This document shows, in pieces, positions 42,569 to 53,341 of a stretch of DNA of 64,000 nt (its first letter is position 1; each line of letters opens with the position of its first letter). The DNA comes from Ponticaulis koreensis DSM 19734 (GTDB lineage Bacteria > Pseudomonadota > Alphaproteobacteria > Caulobacterales > Hyphomonadaceae). Under the pieces are notes generated by a model that had not been told where the DNA came from, ran no database searches, and saw nothing but the letters and a program-made list of their open reading frames with translations. The stretch is taken from NCBI RefSeq assembly GCF_000420665.1, contig NZ_ATVJ01000001.1, forward strand, positions 1,869,588 to 1,933,587, written 5' to 3'. Both the position numbers and the translations under genes were made by a program.

Positions 42569-43287
42569 TCGGGCAGAATGGTAGTCAGGCTAGTCGGGAT
42601 GACCGTGTAATCGTACGGGATGTAGAAGATCACATTCACATTGTCTGTGTTCTGCCACTGCATGCGCCCGTCAATGCCGCTCAGGATCACGCGATAATTG
42701 TTGCCTAATGTTGACGTGACGTCTTCCACCTCTTCAAGGATGAGATCGATCACTTCACCCCGGTACTGATCCGGATCAACGACGCTGACCGTCGGGCCGC
42801 CGCGTGTATCAACGGTCGCGCGGCCTTCGCCCTCAACGAGATTTGCAAACTGTTCCAGCCGTTGGACCAGCGGTTGGATGTTGGAAATATCCTGAGGGAT
42901 TGGTGTGCGAAGCACTAAATTAGCAACGGATGTGTCAGGCCGTGAGCCTGAGGACAATGGTAGCTCTTCGGTGGACTCAAGCGGATAGATCAGGCCATTC
43001 ACATCGATACTGATGGAAATATCATCATAGTCGTTGGCCTGAGCGAGAAGGGCATCGACTGTGGTCTCGATCTCGGTCCGGCGCAGGGCGTAGTCGCGCG
43101 AATCGCTGGCCACAATGACGTCGATGATCAGGAAGTCGCCCTGCCGTTTCAGATACACGCCCGGCGTGGAAATGCGCGCGCCTGTCACAACAACTGATTG
43201 TTGTCTGTATTCCTGCGCCGCAGCGATAGAGCCGATGCCCGACATGAACGTGCAGGCCGCCAGAATGCCGTATCCAATAAACTTCAT
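42562..43287 (-). CDS. Secreted hypothetical protein
   Basis: 241 residues with a clear signal peptide (cut after SIAAA, mature start QEYRQQ). The mature N-terminus VVVTGARI resembles the start of TonB-dependent receptors but nothing else does. The body alternates strand and helix (IDVIVASDSRDYALRRTEIETTVDALLAQA) like SIMPL/DUF541-type periplasmic domains, but I cannot assign it. GGGGGG lies before the ATG at 43287. Faces aspC divergently. Confidence 0.75.
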   Translation of the reverse strand: MKFIGYGILAACTFMSGIGSIAAAQEYRQQSVVVTGARISTPGVYLKRQGDFLIIDVIVASDSRDYALRRTEIETTVDALLAQANDYDDISISIDVNGLIYPLESTEELPLSSGSRPDTSVANLVLRTPIPQDISNIQPLVQRLEQFANLVEGEGRATVDTRGGPTVSVVDPDQYRGEVIDLILEEVEDVTSTLGNNYRVILSGIDGRMQWQNTDNVNVIFYIPYDYTVIPTSLTTILPDY

Positions 43288-44771
<1,484 letters not shown>

Positions 44772-44793
44772 GCCCGCACTTACGGTAAGACTG

Positions 44794-44826
44794 AAAAGGC
44801 CCGCTATAAAGCGGGTCTTTTTGTTT
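44794..44826 (+). terminator. Rho-independent terminator of aspC
   Basis: AAGGCCCGCT pairs with AGCGGGTCTT around ATAA, followed by TTTTTG. Confidence 0.9.
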
Positions 44827-44936
44827 CTGTCTCTCGCATTAAAAATCTTTATATTAGTAATTGCTATTATTAATTTTGAATCACGGAACTGATCCCTTAT
44901 CTTGAGTGTTGAGACTTAAAGAGAAAGGGTCACACA

Positions 44937-45401
44937 ATGTACAATCCAACAGAGCTTTCCGCCGACGACCGCGCGCGCCTCACTGCTGCGCTGAAATCCG
45001 TCATGGGCGACACCTATGCGCTGTATGTGAAGACGCACGGCTATCACTGGAATGTCACCGGACCACGCTTCAAAGCGCTGCATGATATGTTCATGGAACA
45101 GTACACAGAGCTGTGGACCGCGCTGGACGAAATTGCTGAGCGTATCCGCGCCATCGGTGAGTTCGCACCGGGCTCTACAGAGCAAATCCTCGCAAATGCG
45201 ACCATCATGCCGGACAATTCTCAGCCTGATGCTGAAGACATGGTTCAAAACCTCGCAAATGGTCACGACATGCTGTCGACCACGCTGAAGAAGGCGCTTG
45301 ATGTTGCCGATGAGATTGGAGACGATGTAACAGTGGACCTGTTCACACAGCGTATGACGGTCAGCCAGAAAACAGCCTGGATGCTGAGATCGAGTTTGTA
45401 G
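44937..45401 (+). CDS. dps: Dps-type ferritin-like DNA-protection protein
   Basis: 154 residues. The ferroxidase residues at the dimer interface are visible in KTHGYHWNVTG (His) and LHDMFMEQYTELWTALDEIAERIR (His, Asp, Glu). Dps dodecamers oxidise and store iron and shield DNA during oxidative stress or starvation. The 80 bp before it are very AT-rich, as expected for a stress promoter, but I cannot pick out a specific OxyR, Fur or Irr site. Confidence 0.93.
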   Translation: MYNPTELSADDRARLTAALKSVMGDTYALYVKTHGYHWNVTGPRFKALHDMFMEQYTELWTALDEIAERIRAIGEFAPGSTEQILANATIMPDNSQPDAEDMVQNLANGHDMLSTTLKKALDVADEIGDDVTVDLFTQRMTVSQKTAWMLRSSL

Positions 45402-45417
45402 TACCTCACGCCGCGAT

Positions 45418-45540
45418 GCGGCTCCGGTGGGGCGGACTTCGTCCGTCGCCCGGTTGGGCTCTGAGGTGCTCCTCACAAGCGACTGCGCAGGCGCAGCTTG
45501 AGCGGTTCGCAGAACCAGCGTCAAGCGAGCAAAGTTTAAG
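45418..45540. repeat. Dispersed repeat mosaic after dps
   Basis: CGGCTCCGGTGGGGCGG (45418-45434, compare 36997-37013), module B CACAAGCGACTGCGCAGGCG (45474-45493) and a GCGAGCAAAG end (compare the uvrC copy). This is the most distant copy in the window. Confidence 0.75.
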
Positions 45541-45546
45541 TACGTC

Positions 45547-45577
45547 AAACCGCGGAGGAAACTTCGCGGTTTTTTTA
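45547..45577 (+). terminator. Terminator downstream of dps
   Basis: AAACCGCGGAGG pairs with CTTCGCGGTTT (45548-45572), followed by a run of T to 45576. It lies 150 bp after dps, beyond the repeat, as if the repeat had been inserted between gene and terminator. Confidence 0.8.
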
Positions 45578-45591
45578 TGTGCGCAATGTCC

Positions 45592-45630
45592 GAAAAAAGA
45601 AAAGCCGGGCAGCTATGAAAAGCGCCCGGC
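45592..45630 (-). terminator. Terminator of the LysR gene
   Basis: GCCGGGC (45604-45610) pairs with GCCCGGC (45624-45630); on the minus strand the stem is followed by TTTTCTTTTTT. Confidence 0.75.
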
Positions 45631-45778
45631 GTAAAGTGGTGTCTCGGGGAGGAAACGCCCAATCTGAGGATCAGGCTGCATGATGAGACGTCATGCACAG
45701 TCATCAATTTACTTTTTCACTCAGCTTTTGCAACACGCAATTGCGGGCTGGTGATATGCTGAAATGCATGGCTTTCCG

Positions 45779-46678
45779 TTATTCGTTCTCCGTTGCACGA
45801 AATTCGGAGATCTCGCTCGTTACAAAATCCCGGAAGGCGGCGATGCGATTGGAGCGCCGCAGATCGCTCGGATAGATGAAATAGAGATCGAAGTGCGGGC
45901 CCTTCATACCAGGGAGAACTTTGACCAGATTAGAGTTTTCCGGGATCATATAGTCCGGCAGGTCGGCGACGCCGAGGCCGGCTTCAGCGGCCCGGACCAT
46001 GCCGATAACATTGTTTACGGTGAGACTGGCCTCACGCGGTGGCCTGTCATCGCGGCCGACACGCTGTGCCCAGTTGGCGTGGTGCATCGGGGAGATTTGT
46101 TCGCCATAAACGATGATGCGGTGGTTATCGAGGTCTTGCGGCGCTTCGGGGGTGCCGTATTTTTCCAGATAGGAGGGCGCTGCGTAGAGGCTGGTATTCA
46201 CCGAGGAGAGCTTGCGTTGGATGAGGTCAGCCTTATCCGCAGCCCAAAGACGGATTGCGCACTCAGCTTCGAGCTTCAAGAGGTCGTATTCACGGTCATC
46301 CAGATAGAGATGCAGGTGAATATCGGGGTACAAGTCTGCAAACTTCTGCAGGCGGCTGACGAGCCATGTAGAGCCGAACGCAATTGGTGCCGTGACGGTG
46401 AGGTCGCCTTGCGGGCGGTCCGTCGCGTCTTTGACAACATTGTGTGCCACAGAGGCTGCGCGGGCCATGTCCGTTGTGGCGGCGTGAAGCTTGATGCCAG
46501 CGTCGGTGAGAACGAGACCACGGGCGTGTCTCTGGAAGAGTGGCACGCCGATACTCGACTCAAGAGCGGCAATTTGACGAGAGACAGCAGACTGGCTGAT
46601 TTTCAGCCTGTCGCCCGCTGCAGTAAGGCTGCCAGTTTCGGCAGCAGCATGAAAAGATCGAAGTTTATCCCAGTCCAT
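45779..46678 (-). CDS. LysR-type regulator (trxB-neighbour type)
   Basis: 299 residues starting MDWDKLRSFHAAAETGSLTAAG; the helix-turn-helix KISQSAVSRQIAALE lies at about 26-40, and a substrate-binding domain follows. This N-terminus is typical of a LysR protein that lies beside trxB in many alphaproteobacteria. Here a TonB receptor gene separates them. The ATG at 46678 is used; upstream extension to 46705 adds nine residues without a better ribosome-binding site. Confidence 0.9.
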   Translation of the reverse strand: MDWDKLRSFHAAAETGSLTAAGDRLKISQSAVSRQIAALESSIGVPLFQRHARGLVLTDAGIKLHAATTDMARAASVAHNVVKDATDRPQGDLTVTAPIAFGSTWLVSRLQKFADLYPDIHLHLYLDDREYDLLKLEAECAIRLWAADKADLIQRKLSSVNTSLYAAPSYLEKYGTPEAPQDLDNHRIIVYGEQISPMHHANWAQRVGRDDRPPREASLTVNNVIGMVRAAEAGLGVADLPDYMIPENSNLVKVLPGMKGPHFDLYFIYPSDLRRSNRIAAFRDFVTSEISEFRATENE

Positions 46679-46713
46679 GCAAAATCGTTGCCCCCTTTGG
46701 CGCAAATTTGCAA

Positions 46714-46745
46714 CAGAAAAGGGCGCAGTTACCTGCGCCCTTTGG
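46714..46745 (-). terminator. Terminator of the TonB-receptor gene
   Basis: AAAGGGCGCAG (46718-46728) pairs with CTGCGCCCTTT (46733-46743) with a 4-nt loop; the minus strand continues TTTTCTG. It lies between the receptor and lysR. Confidence 0.85.
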
Positions 46746-46771
46746 AATATTAGTTATGCGTATTTGATATA

Positions 46772-49321
46772 TCAGAAACGCTTGGTGACTGTCACGCCAT
46801 AAGTTGCTGGCTGGTTCGGGTAGCCGGAAACAGAGCCTGCCTGAGCAACAGACGGGAATGTCTCGATTAGGTATTCGTCGTCAAAAATGTTGCGGCCCCA
46901 AACAGAAACACGCAGATCATTTTCAAAGTTGATACCTGCAGCGGCGTTGAAAACATTCACGTCGCGCTGCTGGCGCGGGTCGTTCACGTCCCAATCAAGG
47001 TGGGTTTCTGACTCATACTGGTAATCTGCGCGAACATATGCGTCCTGACCGGTTGGCAGGGTGAAATCATATGTGCCGGAGAATGAGAGGTATGTGTCAG
47101 AGATGCCTGCCGGTGCTTCACCAGAGACATCACCTGCAGGAGAGTTCACGAACTCATCATAGACCGGGTCAAGGAACGTACCGGCCGCGACGAGGCGCAG
47201 ACCGTCGATTGGCGTCCATGTGACGTCAACTTCCAGACCGGTTGTAGACTGAACGCCTGCATTGGTGAGGGCGAAGCCTGTGCCGGTGAAGGAGTTGGAC
47301 TGGAAGCCTTCGATTTCCTGATCGAAGATAGCAAGGTTCACAGCCACATTGTCGAACTGGGCTTTCAGGCCGATTTCGAACACGGTGGAGTCCTCAGGGC
47401 CAGCATAACGTGTACCCGTTGTGAGGTTCGGAACAATCAGGCCAGCAGATGTAAGCCCGGACAGGTCGCTCGCGAACGGACGTGAGTCACGTGAGAGGTT
47501 CCAGGAGCTCGCCTTAAAGCCTGTCGCGTAAGACGCATAGACGTTGATATCGTCTGTCAGGTCGTATGCTGCACGTAGTGTGTAGGTGAAGGCATCGTCC
47601 GCTGTAGAGCCGTTCTCAACCGCGTTCGGATAGTTCACGAATTGCGGGAAGAATTGCAGCGCCTGCAGACCGAGCAGCGGGTTCACTGCTGGGTTGGAGT
47701 CGTTTGCATCAGCGAAGGCCTGAGCGCCCGCCTGAATTTGCGCAAACTGTGTCGGGAAGGCGCCAGCGAAGGCCGCAACGGCTGCAGGGTCCTGCGGGTT
47801 CACGCCCACGCCTGCGAGTGTCTGAGCGAATGCTGTCTGGAACAGAACGTTGTTACCAATGCTGACAAAGTCGAGCGCAGAGAATGTGTCTGTGCTGACA
47901 ACGTTTGCCGCTGCGTCTTTCTGGTCGTCTGTATAGTTGAAGCCGACAGTCAGTGTCAGACGGTCAGTGACATAGGCGTCAACCGTACCGAAGACGGACC
48001 ATGCATTGTTGTCCTGAGAGTAAGTCTCGAACATGCCCTGGCCAGCCTGACCGAATGTCGTGCCAACCGGCAGGCCGAGCAGAGCTTCAACCTGACCATA
48101 GCCGCCGCCAGACAGGAAGTCTGCATAGCCGCGAAGGTCCTGACCGTAAGTGATCGTGCTGTCGATATCGACTGTCTCGTCGAAATAGTAACCGCCGACC
48201 ATCCAGTCATAGCGCTCGCCGCCAGTGCTTGCGAGGCGGACTTCCTGCGTGATGGTCTCGATCTCTGTGTTGTTAGAGAAGCGGCCGATCAGGTCTGCGC
48301 TAGTGAAGTCAGCGTCAGAGTTGGAAGCGAAATCAGACACACGGTAAGCGGTGATGGATGTCAGTTCAGCAAAGCCGAGGTCGTAGTCGACCTGACCTGA
48401 AACACCCCAGTTTGCGATGTCATTGGTTGGGGCGAAGTTGCTGTAAACCTGATAGGAGAACGGGTCTTCAGGGTCGATTGCACCACCAAGACCGAAAATC
48501 GCTGCGCCTGTCGGGCCATTGGTGACGTTGCCTGCGGCACAGCAAAGCTCGTCAATCTGGTCATAGTCCGCGATCAGTCGGACTTTCAGATCGTCATTGG
48601 GCGTGAACAGAAGTTGGCCGCGAAGACCCCAGCGGTTGCGTTCGTTGACGTTCTGATTGATGCCCAGATCTTCAACATAGCCGTCACGCTGGTTCATATT
48701 ACCAGACAGGCTGTAGGCGATGGTATCAGTGATCGGGCCGGTAATGTTGCCAGCGACGCGGAACAGATCGTAATTGCCCATAGAGGCTTCGATGCTGCCC
48801 TGCTGTTCAAACTGAGGCTCCTGCGTGATGATGGAGATTACACCAGCAGAGGCGTTCTTACCGAAAAGGGTAGATTGCGGGCCGCGCAGAACTTCGACGC
48901 GCTCAAGGTTTGGCAGGTCGGCAATCGCCGCAGCAGAACGGGAGCGGTAGACGCCGTCGATGAAGACACCAACGGATGGCTCTACGCCGGCATTGTTGTC
49001 GCCATTACCAAAGCCGCGAATGCGGAATGCCGTTTGTGCTGCAGACTGGAACTGGTCAACGCGCAGGGATGGGACAACTGCCTGAAGGTCGGCGAGATCG
49101 AGAATCTCAGCCTGATCAATCGTTGTATTGTCGACAACAGAAACAGCTACAGGAATGTCCTGAAGTGTCGCTTCGCGTTTTGTGGATGTGACGGTGACGG
49201 TCTGGAGGCGACGGTTATCTTCCGCGCTCTCATCTTCTTGTGCCGCAATTGAAGGCGCCGTCAGGCCACCAAGTACCAGCACGCTGGCGCTAAGCGCCAG
49301 CAGTTTAATTTGGGGTTTCAC
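46772..49321 (-). CDS. TonB-dependent outer-membrane receptor
   Basis: 849 residues with a GTG start after AGAGGAAACAAC. A signal peptide (cut near PSIAAQ) is followed by a TonB box-like LQTVTVTST, a plug domain (REATLQDIPVAVSVV, LRGPQSTLFGKNASAGVI) and a beta-barrel ending in Phe (YGVTVTKRF). It takes up a large nutrient such as a siderophore, cobalamin or sugar; the ligand is not predictable. The barrel is rich in Ala/Asp/Asn. It lies between trxB and the LysR gene that normally adjoin, with its own terminator. Confidence 0.93.
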   Translation of the reverse strand: MKPQIKLLALSASVLVLGGLTAPSIAAQEDESAEDNRRLQTVTVTSTKREATLQDIPVAVSVVDNTTIDQAEILDLADLQAVVPSLRVDQFQSAAQTAFRIRGFGNGDNNAGVEPSVGVFIDGVYRSRSAAAIADLPNLERVEVLRGPQSTLFGKNASAGVISIITQEPQFEQQGSIEASMGNYDLFRVAGNITGPITDTIAYSLSGNMNQRDGYVEDLGINQNVNERNRWGLRGQLLFTPNDDLKVRLIADYDQIDELCCAAGNVTNGPTGAAIFGLGGAIDPEDPFSYQVYSNFAPTNDIANWGVSGQVDYDLGFAELTSITAYRVSDFASNSDADFTSADLIGRFSNNTEIETITQEVRLASTGGERYDWMVGGYYFDETVDIDSTITYGQDLRGYADFLSGGGYGQVEALLGLPVGTTFGQAGQGMFETYSQDNNAWSVFGTVDAYVTDRLTLTVGFNYTDDQKDAAANVVSTDTFSALDFVSIGNNVLFQTAFAQTLAGVGVNPQDPAAVAAFAGAFPTQFAQIQAGAQAFADANDSNPAVNPLLGLQALQFFPQFVNYPNAVENGSTADDAFTYTLRAAYDLTDDINVYASYATGFKASSWNLSRDSRPFASDLSGLTSAGLIVPNLTTGTRYAGPEDSTVFEIGLKAQFDNVAVNLAIFDQEIEGFQSNSFTGTGFALTNAGVQSTTGLEVDVTWTPIDGLRLVAAGTFLDPVYDEFVNSPAGDVSGEAPAGISDTYLSFSGTYDFTLPTGQDAYVRADYQYESETHLDWDVNDPRQQRDVNVFNAAAGINFENDLRVSVWGRNIFDDEYLIETFPSVAQAGSVSGYPNQPATYGVTVTKRF

Positions 49322-49499
49322 GTTGTTTCCTCTTTCCTCAAATCGCCAGCGTATCGCTGATCGTATTCTATGCGGCGCAGTCCACTACTTTCGATGGACT
49401 TTCGCAAGCATGGTATAGGAAGATTTTGAGAATTCGCGTGAAGTATTATGCCCTGTGTGGCAAAGATGTCGGCAATTTTATACCTGACGTAACGGAAGC

Positions 49500-50447
49500 T
49501 TACTGGTCTTCCAGCTCCGCCAGATAACGTTCTGCTTCGAGCGCAGCCATGCATCCCATGCCCGCAGCCGTGACAGCCTGACGATAATGTTCATCAGTCA
49601 CGTCGCCTGCTGCGAATACGCCAGGGATGTTTGTCGCTGTCGTGCCCGGTTTGACGTCGATATAGCCACTGTCGCGCATCGTGACCTGTCCCTGGAAGAG
49701 CTCAGTTGATGGTGCGTGGCCAATCGCGACGAACACGCCGTGTGCGTCAATGTCTGTGACTTCGCCGGTTTTGACGTTTTTGAGCTTCGCGCCTGTCACG
49801 CCGAGCGGCATATCCGTACCGACAACTTCATCCAGTACAGAGTCCCAGATAACCTCTGTCTTCGGGTGCTTCATGAAGCGGTTCTCGAGGATTTTCTCAC
49901 AGCGCAGGGAATCGCGGCGGTGAACCAGTGTCACTTTGGATGCGAAGTTGGTGAGGTAGAGCGCTTCTTCGACAGCAGTGTTGCCGCCGCCAATCACGAT
50001 GACTTCTTTCTCACGGTAGAAGAAGCCGTCGCATGTCGCACAAGCCGAGACGCCGAAGCCTTTGAATTTCTCTTCTGTCGGCAGGCCGAGCCATTTCGCC
50101 TGAGCGCCTGTAGAAATGATGACGACGTCTGCGGTGAATTTCTTGCCGGAGTCTGTTTCCATCCGGAACGGGCGAACCTGCAGGTCGACTTTCGCAACCT
50201 GTTCTTCTTCAACGCGCGCGCCCATTGCTTCGGCGTGCTCGCGCATTTTGACCATCAGGTCCGGACCCTGAATTTCTTTCTCGCCCGGCCAGTTCTCGAC
50301 CTCTGTGGTGATGGTGAGCTGGCCGCCTGGCTGATAGCCTGCAAGGACGAGCGGATTACGCATAGCACGAGCGGCATAGACTGCGGCTGTATAGCCTGCA
50401 GGGCCTGCACCAATGATGATTACGCTTTCGTGTTGAACGTCGCTCAT
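49500..50447 (-). CDS. trxB: Thioredoxin-disulfide reductase
   Basis: 315 residues. FAD motif IIGAGPAGYTAAVYAAR, redox-active ACATCDG (CATC), NADPH motif VIGGGNTAVEEALYL with HRRDSLR, and the final GVFAAGDVTDEHYRQAVTAAGMGC. It keeps thioredoxin reduced with NADPH. I start at ATG 50447, which follows GGAGACC at a normal distance; the ATG at 50462 would add five residues. Confidence 0.96.
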   Translation of the reverse strand: MSDVQHESVIIIGAGPAGYTAAVYAARAMRNPLVLAGYQPGGQLTITTEVENWPGEKEIQGPDLMVKMREHAEAMGARVEEEQVAKVDLQVRPFRMETDSGKKFTADVVIISTGAQAKWLGLPTEEKFKGFGVSACATCDGFFYREKEVIVIGGGNTAVEEALYLTNFASKVTLVHRRDSLRCEKILENRFMKHPKTEVIWDSVLDEVVGTDMPLGVTGAKLKNVKTGEVTDIDAHGVFVAIGHAPSTELFQGQVTMRDSGYIDVKPGTTATNIPGVFAAGDVTDEHYRQAVTAAGMGCMAALEAERYLAELEDQ

Positions 50448-50519
50448 GTCAGCGGTCTCCATAAATATCCGAAAGGGAGTTATGGGGATTTCCGAGGAGA
50501 GTTAAACCCCTCAGAGCGA

Positions 50520-51524
50520 TCAACTGTGTGTATTATGGCTGTGATCGTGCTTTTCATGGCTGTGACCGTGATGATCGCAGCCATGATCCGCTGCTGAGAG
50601 CGTATGGATATCGCACTCATCCAGTGGTTCGAGGTCCAGCTCGATCGTCGCATGGTCGATGCCGAATCGGTCCTTCAGCACCTCACGAACCGCAGGGATG
50701 AGATCCATAGCTGTGCCGCGGTCTTTCGGAACAACATGCAGCGTGATGAGGCGGTCCTGTCCGGTGAGGGACCATGCGTGAATATGGTGGACGGCCGAGA
50801 CGCCGGGCAGGGCTTCGACTACGCCAGCGGAAATGGCCTGCAGATCAACACCCGCCGGCGTGCCCTGCAGAAGAATATGCGCAGACTTGCGGATGATCGG
50901 CAGCGCACCTGCCAGCAGGATCACCGCCACCAGAATAGAGAGCAGCGGGTCTGCCAGCGTCCAGCCGGTTGTGTAGATGATGATCGCTGCAGCGACAGCG
51001 GCAATAGAGCCGAGCAGGTCGCCAATCACATGCATGAGTGCGCCCTGCATGTTGAGGTCGTGGCTATGGTCGTGGCCGCCATGGAGCAGCTTCAGCATGG
51101 CAAGGTTCAGAAGAAGGCCGATGACCGCTACCCAGAACATAATGCCGGAAAGGACCGGTTCCGGTTCCACGATACGGTGGACGGCTTCAACAATGATCCA
51201 GATGCCCAGCAGCAGGAGTAGAAGTCCGTTCACAAAGCTCGCCAGAACCTTGAAGCGTGAAAAGCCGAATGTACGGTTCACATCCGCCGGGCGACGCGCC
51301 AGTGCATAGCCGACATAGGCCAGCATCAGGCTGCCTGCGTCCGTCAGCATGTGGGCGGCATCTGCCAGAAGCGCGAGCGAGCCCGAGATCAGGCCTCCGA
51401 CTACCTCTGCGAACATGAAGGTGAAGGTGATGAGCGCCGCAATACCGACTTTGCGCTGTGCATCCTGTCCACCCGAATGGGAGTGGCTGTGTTCAGAATG
51501 TTTATGCAAGTGCAGGTCGCTCAT
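50520..51524 (-). CDS. Cation diffusion facilitator, zinc exporter (CzcD/ZitB type)
   Basis: 334 residues with six membrane segments, a His-rich start (HLHKHSEHSHSHSGG) and His-rich end (HGCDHHGHSHEKHDHSH). The zinc site is LLADAAHMLTDAGSL (H-x3-D in helix 2) and LMHVIGDLLGSI (H-x3-D in helix 5). It exports Zn2+ (perhaps Cd2+ or Co2+) from the cytosol in exchange for protons. A TTATAC-T-GTATAA palindrome lies about 65 bp upstream and may be a Zur-type operator. Confidence 0.93.
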   Translation of the reverse strand: MSDLHLHKHSEHSHSHSGGQDAQRKVGIAALITFTFMFAEVVGGLISGSLALLADAAHMLTDAGSLMLAYVGYALARRPADVNRTFGFSRFKVLASFVNGLLLLLLGIWIIVEAVHRIVEPEPVLSGIMFWVAVIGLLLNLAMLKLLHGGHDHSHDLNMQGALMHVIGDLLGSIAAVAAAIIIYTTGWTLADPLLSILVAVILLAGALPIIRKSAHILLQGTPAGVDLQAISAGVVEALPGVSAVHHIHAWSLTGQDRLITLHVVPKDRGTAMDLIPAVREVLKDRFGIDHATIELDLEPLDECDIHTLSAADHGCDHHGHSHEKHDHSHNTHS

Positions 51525-51586
51525 AGGCGTGTCATAGCGCAGTATTCAGGCGACGAGAACATAAAAATTATTATTTTTTCAGTATG

Positions 51587-51599
51587 TTATACTGTATAA
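51587..51599. promoter_or_regulatory. Candidate Zur-like operator upstream of the zinc exporter
   Basis: TTATAC-T-GTATAA, a perfect 13-bp palindrome embedded in ATGTTATACTGTATAATC, similar to the TGTTATA-TATAACA style of Fur/Zur-family sites. The 40 bp around it are AT-rich and the site sits 63-75 bp before the ATG, where a promoter is expected. Confidence 0.45.
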
Positions 51600-51627
51600 T
51601 CTTAGAAATCAGTTCAGCTTCAAAGCG

Positions 51628-52707
51628 CTATCGTCTGTCGAAGTCGCCCTGACGGGCTTCCTTCGGGGCGTCGAACTTCGGCTGCGGGTATCGCTTGATC
51701 AGCTCTTCCACAATGGCATCGGCCACGCGGTCGATCTCGCGAATGGCCGGATAAGTCCAGTGCTCGACGGTGCCGTCAAACCAGCGGGCCGCGCCGCGCT
51801 CGACCAGTGAATTGTGGAAGCGGGCGAACTTATCGTTATGGCCTTCAAGCTTCGCGATATGTACCGGTAAGCCGAAATAAGCAGCCTCTGACAGCATATT
51901 GGAGGAGTCTTCGGTCACGATGGCGACGTCAGACAGGAGTAGGTAAGCCAGATACGGGTTTTCGCCGTCTGAAGGGCTTTCCCAGAAGCGTGCGCCAACC
52001 CGTTCGGCAAAGGCGCGGAAGCGCACACGAGCATGCGTCGGCGTGCGGCGGGAACAGACAATACGCAGGCGCGCGCCACTACTGGCAATGCCCTGAAGCT
52101 GTTGTTCCAGCTTTTCACAGACAGCTTCCGTCATTTTGTGAGATTTGGAATCCCCGCCCAGAATAACGGCGACCTTCATGCCGCGCTCGTCTGCCAGATC
52201 GGCAAACATCATCTGCGTGTCTTCTACTCTATCGGGCGTGAAGTAAGCGGGTGAGCCAAGAATATCCACGACGTTATCGCCGGATAGCTGGTCATGCTTT
52301 GGTGCGACGACCATGTCGAAATCATCCAGCGGCAGCTGTGGGTTCATCACATGGATGGCGAGCGTTTTGCCCTGAGAGGCCTGACGGATATAGCGCGTAT
52401 AAGGCGCAATCTTGCGACCCGCACCGATGAATACGGTCGGCCATGGGGGCTGCAGAATGGACTTCTGGTCTTTCGGGAGTGCGCCCAGTGGTGACCACCA
52501 CATGCTGGAGGGCAGAAGCGGCTGAAGGCCTTTCGGTGTCAGCTCAATCGGAGCAGACCTGTGGCCTTCGCCATTAATGTGCGCGATCTTCACCCAGCGA
52601 TACATCTCGCCAAGTGCGCGGGCAATTGCCAGGACCTGAGCCGCATTGCCAGCCCGGCCATCCGATGCGACCCAGACTGAAGGCCCGAGTGCACCGGACG
52701 TTTTCAT
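51628..52707 (-). CDS. ELM1/GtrOC1 family protein (mitochondrial fission ELM1-like)
   Basis: 359 residues. The ELM1 (DUF1022) features are VWVASDGRAGNAAQVLAIARAL at the start, VFIGAGRKIAPYTRYIRQ, a glycosyltransferase-like VILGGDSKSHKM, and VTEDSSNMLSEAAYFGLPVH near the end. The bacterial proteins resemble GT-B glycosyltransferases; their role is unknown, with envelope glycosylation the likely area. Its start codon abuts the greA stop codon, so the two are cotranscribed. C-terminus is charged. Confidence 0.9.
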   Translation of the reverse strand: MKTSGALGPSVWVASDGRAGNAAQVLAIARALGEMYRWVKIAHINGEGHRSAPIELTPKGLQPLLPSSMWWSPLGALPKDQKSILQPPWPTVFIGAGRKIAPYTRYIRQASQGKTLAIHVMNPQLPLDDFDMVVAPKHDQLSGDNVVDILGSPAYFTPDRVEDTQMMFADLADERGMKVAVILGGDSKSHKMTEAVCEKLEQQLQGIASSGARLRIVCSRRTPTHARVRFRAFAERVGARFWESPSDGENPYLAYLLLSDVAIVTEDSSNMLSEAAYFGLPVHIAKLEGHNDKFARFHNSLVERGAARWFDGTVEHWTYPAIREIDRVADAIVEELIKRYPQPKFDAPKEARQGDFDRR

Positions 52708-53181
52708 CTAGATGAACTCCACCTTGAGGATTTCGTAGGATTTGGCGCCGCCCGGTGCGGACACTTCCACGACATCATCAACGTCTTTACCGATCAATGC
52801 GCGCGCAATCGGAGAGGTGATGGAGATTTTGCCTGTTGCAACGTCAGCTTCGTCTTCGCCAACAATCTTGTAGCGGGACTCTTCTTCGGACTCTTCGTCC
52901 ATAATCGTTACAGTCGCGCCGAATTTTACGGTGTCGCCGTTCAGGCGTGATGTATCGATCACGTCCGCACGCGCGAGCTTGTCTTCAAGCTCTGCAACGC
53001 GGCCTTCGATGAAGCTCTGCTTTTCTTTCGCCGCGTGATACTCGGCATTCTCTGAAAGGTCGCCGTGTTCACGCGCCTCAGCGATCGCCGTAATGATGTT
53101 CGGGCGCTCTACTACTTTCAGATTCTTCAGTTCTGCCTCAAGAGCCGCATGGCCCTCGGCGGTCATAGGTATTCTCTGCAT
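52708..53181 (-). CDS. greA: Transcription elongation factor GreA
   Basis: 157 residues, the standard length. The N-terminal coiled coil begins [38 protein letters not shown] is the acidic tip that enters the RNA polymerase channel; the FKBP-like domain follows. It rescues back-tracked polymerase by stimulating transcript cleavage. It lies downstream of carB, as in many alphaproteobacteria, with a 160-bp gap, and the ELM1-like gene follows directly. Confidence 0.96.
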   Translation of the reverse strand: MQRIPMTAEGHAALEAELKNLKVVERPNIITAIAEAREHGDLSENAEYHAAKEKQSFIEGRVAELEDKLARADVIDTSRLNGDTVKFGATVTIMDEESEEESRYKIVGEDEADVATGKISITSPIARALIGKDVDDVVEVSAPGGAKSYEILKVEFI

Positions 53182-53341
53182 TCAGGAAATCCATCCGGTT
53201 TAGAAGTGAGAAGCGTTTCTCGCTTTTTGACGTCAGTCAAGACCAGCGCACTCGCAGACTTGTTGGAAAGTCCGCTATATCGCGCTTTTAAACGCTTCCC
53301 CTATTAATTTCAGCCAGCCCAGTTACCGGTTGCAAGCGCAC

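Larger units (their letters stand above)
45402..45778. other. Intergenic region with repeat modules and two terminators
   Basis: 377 bp between dps and a convergent LysR gene. The first 140 bp are repeat modules related to the 37-kb and uvrC copies; then come a plus-strand terminator (45547-45577) and a minus-strand terminator (45592-45630). No gene seen. Confidence 0.7.
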
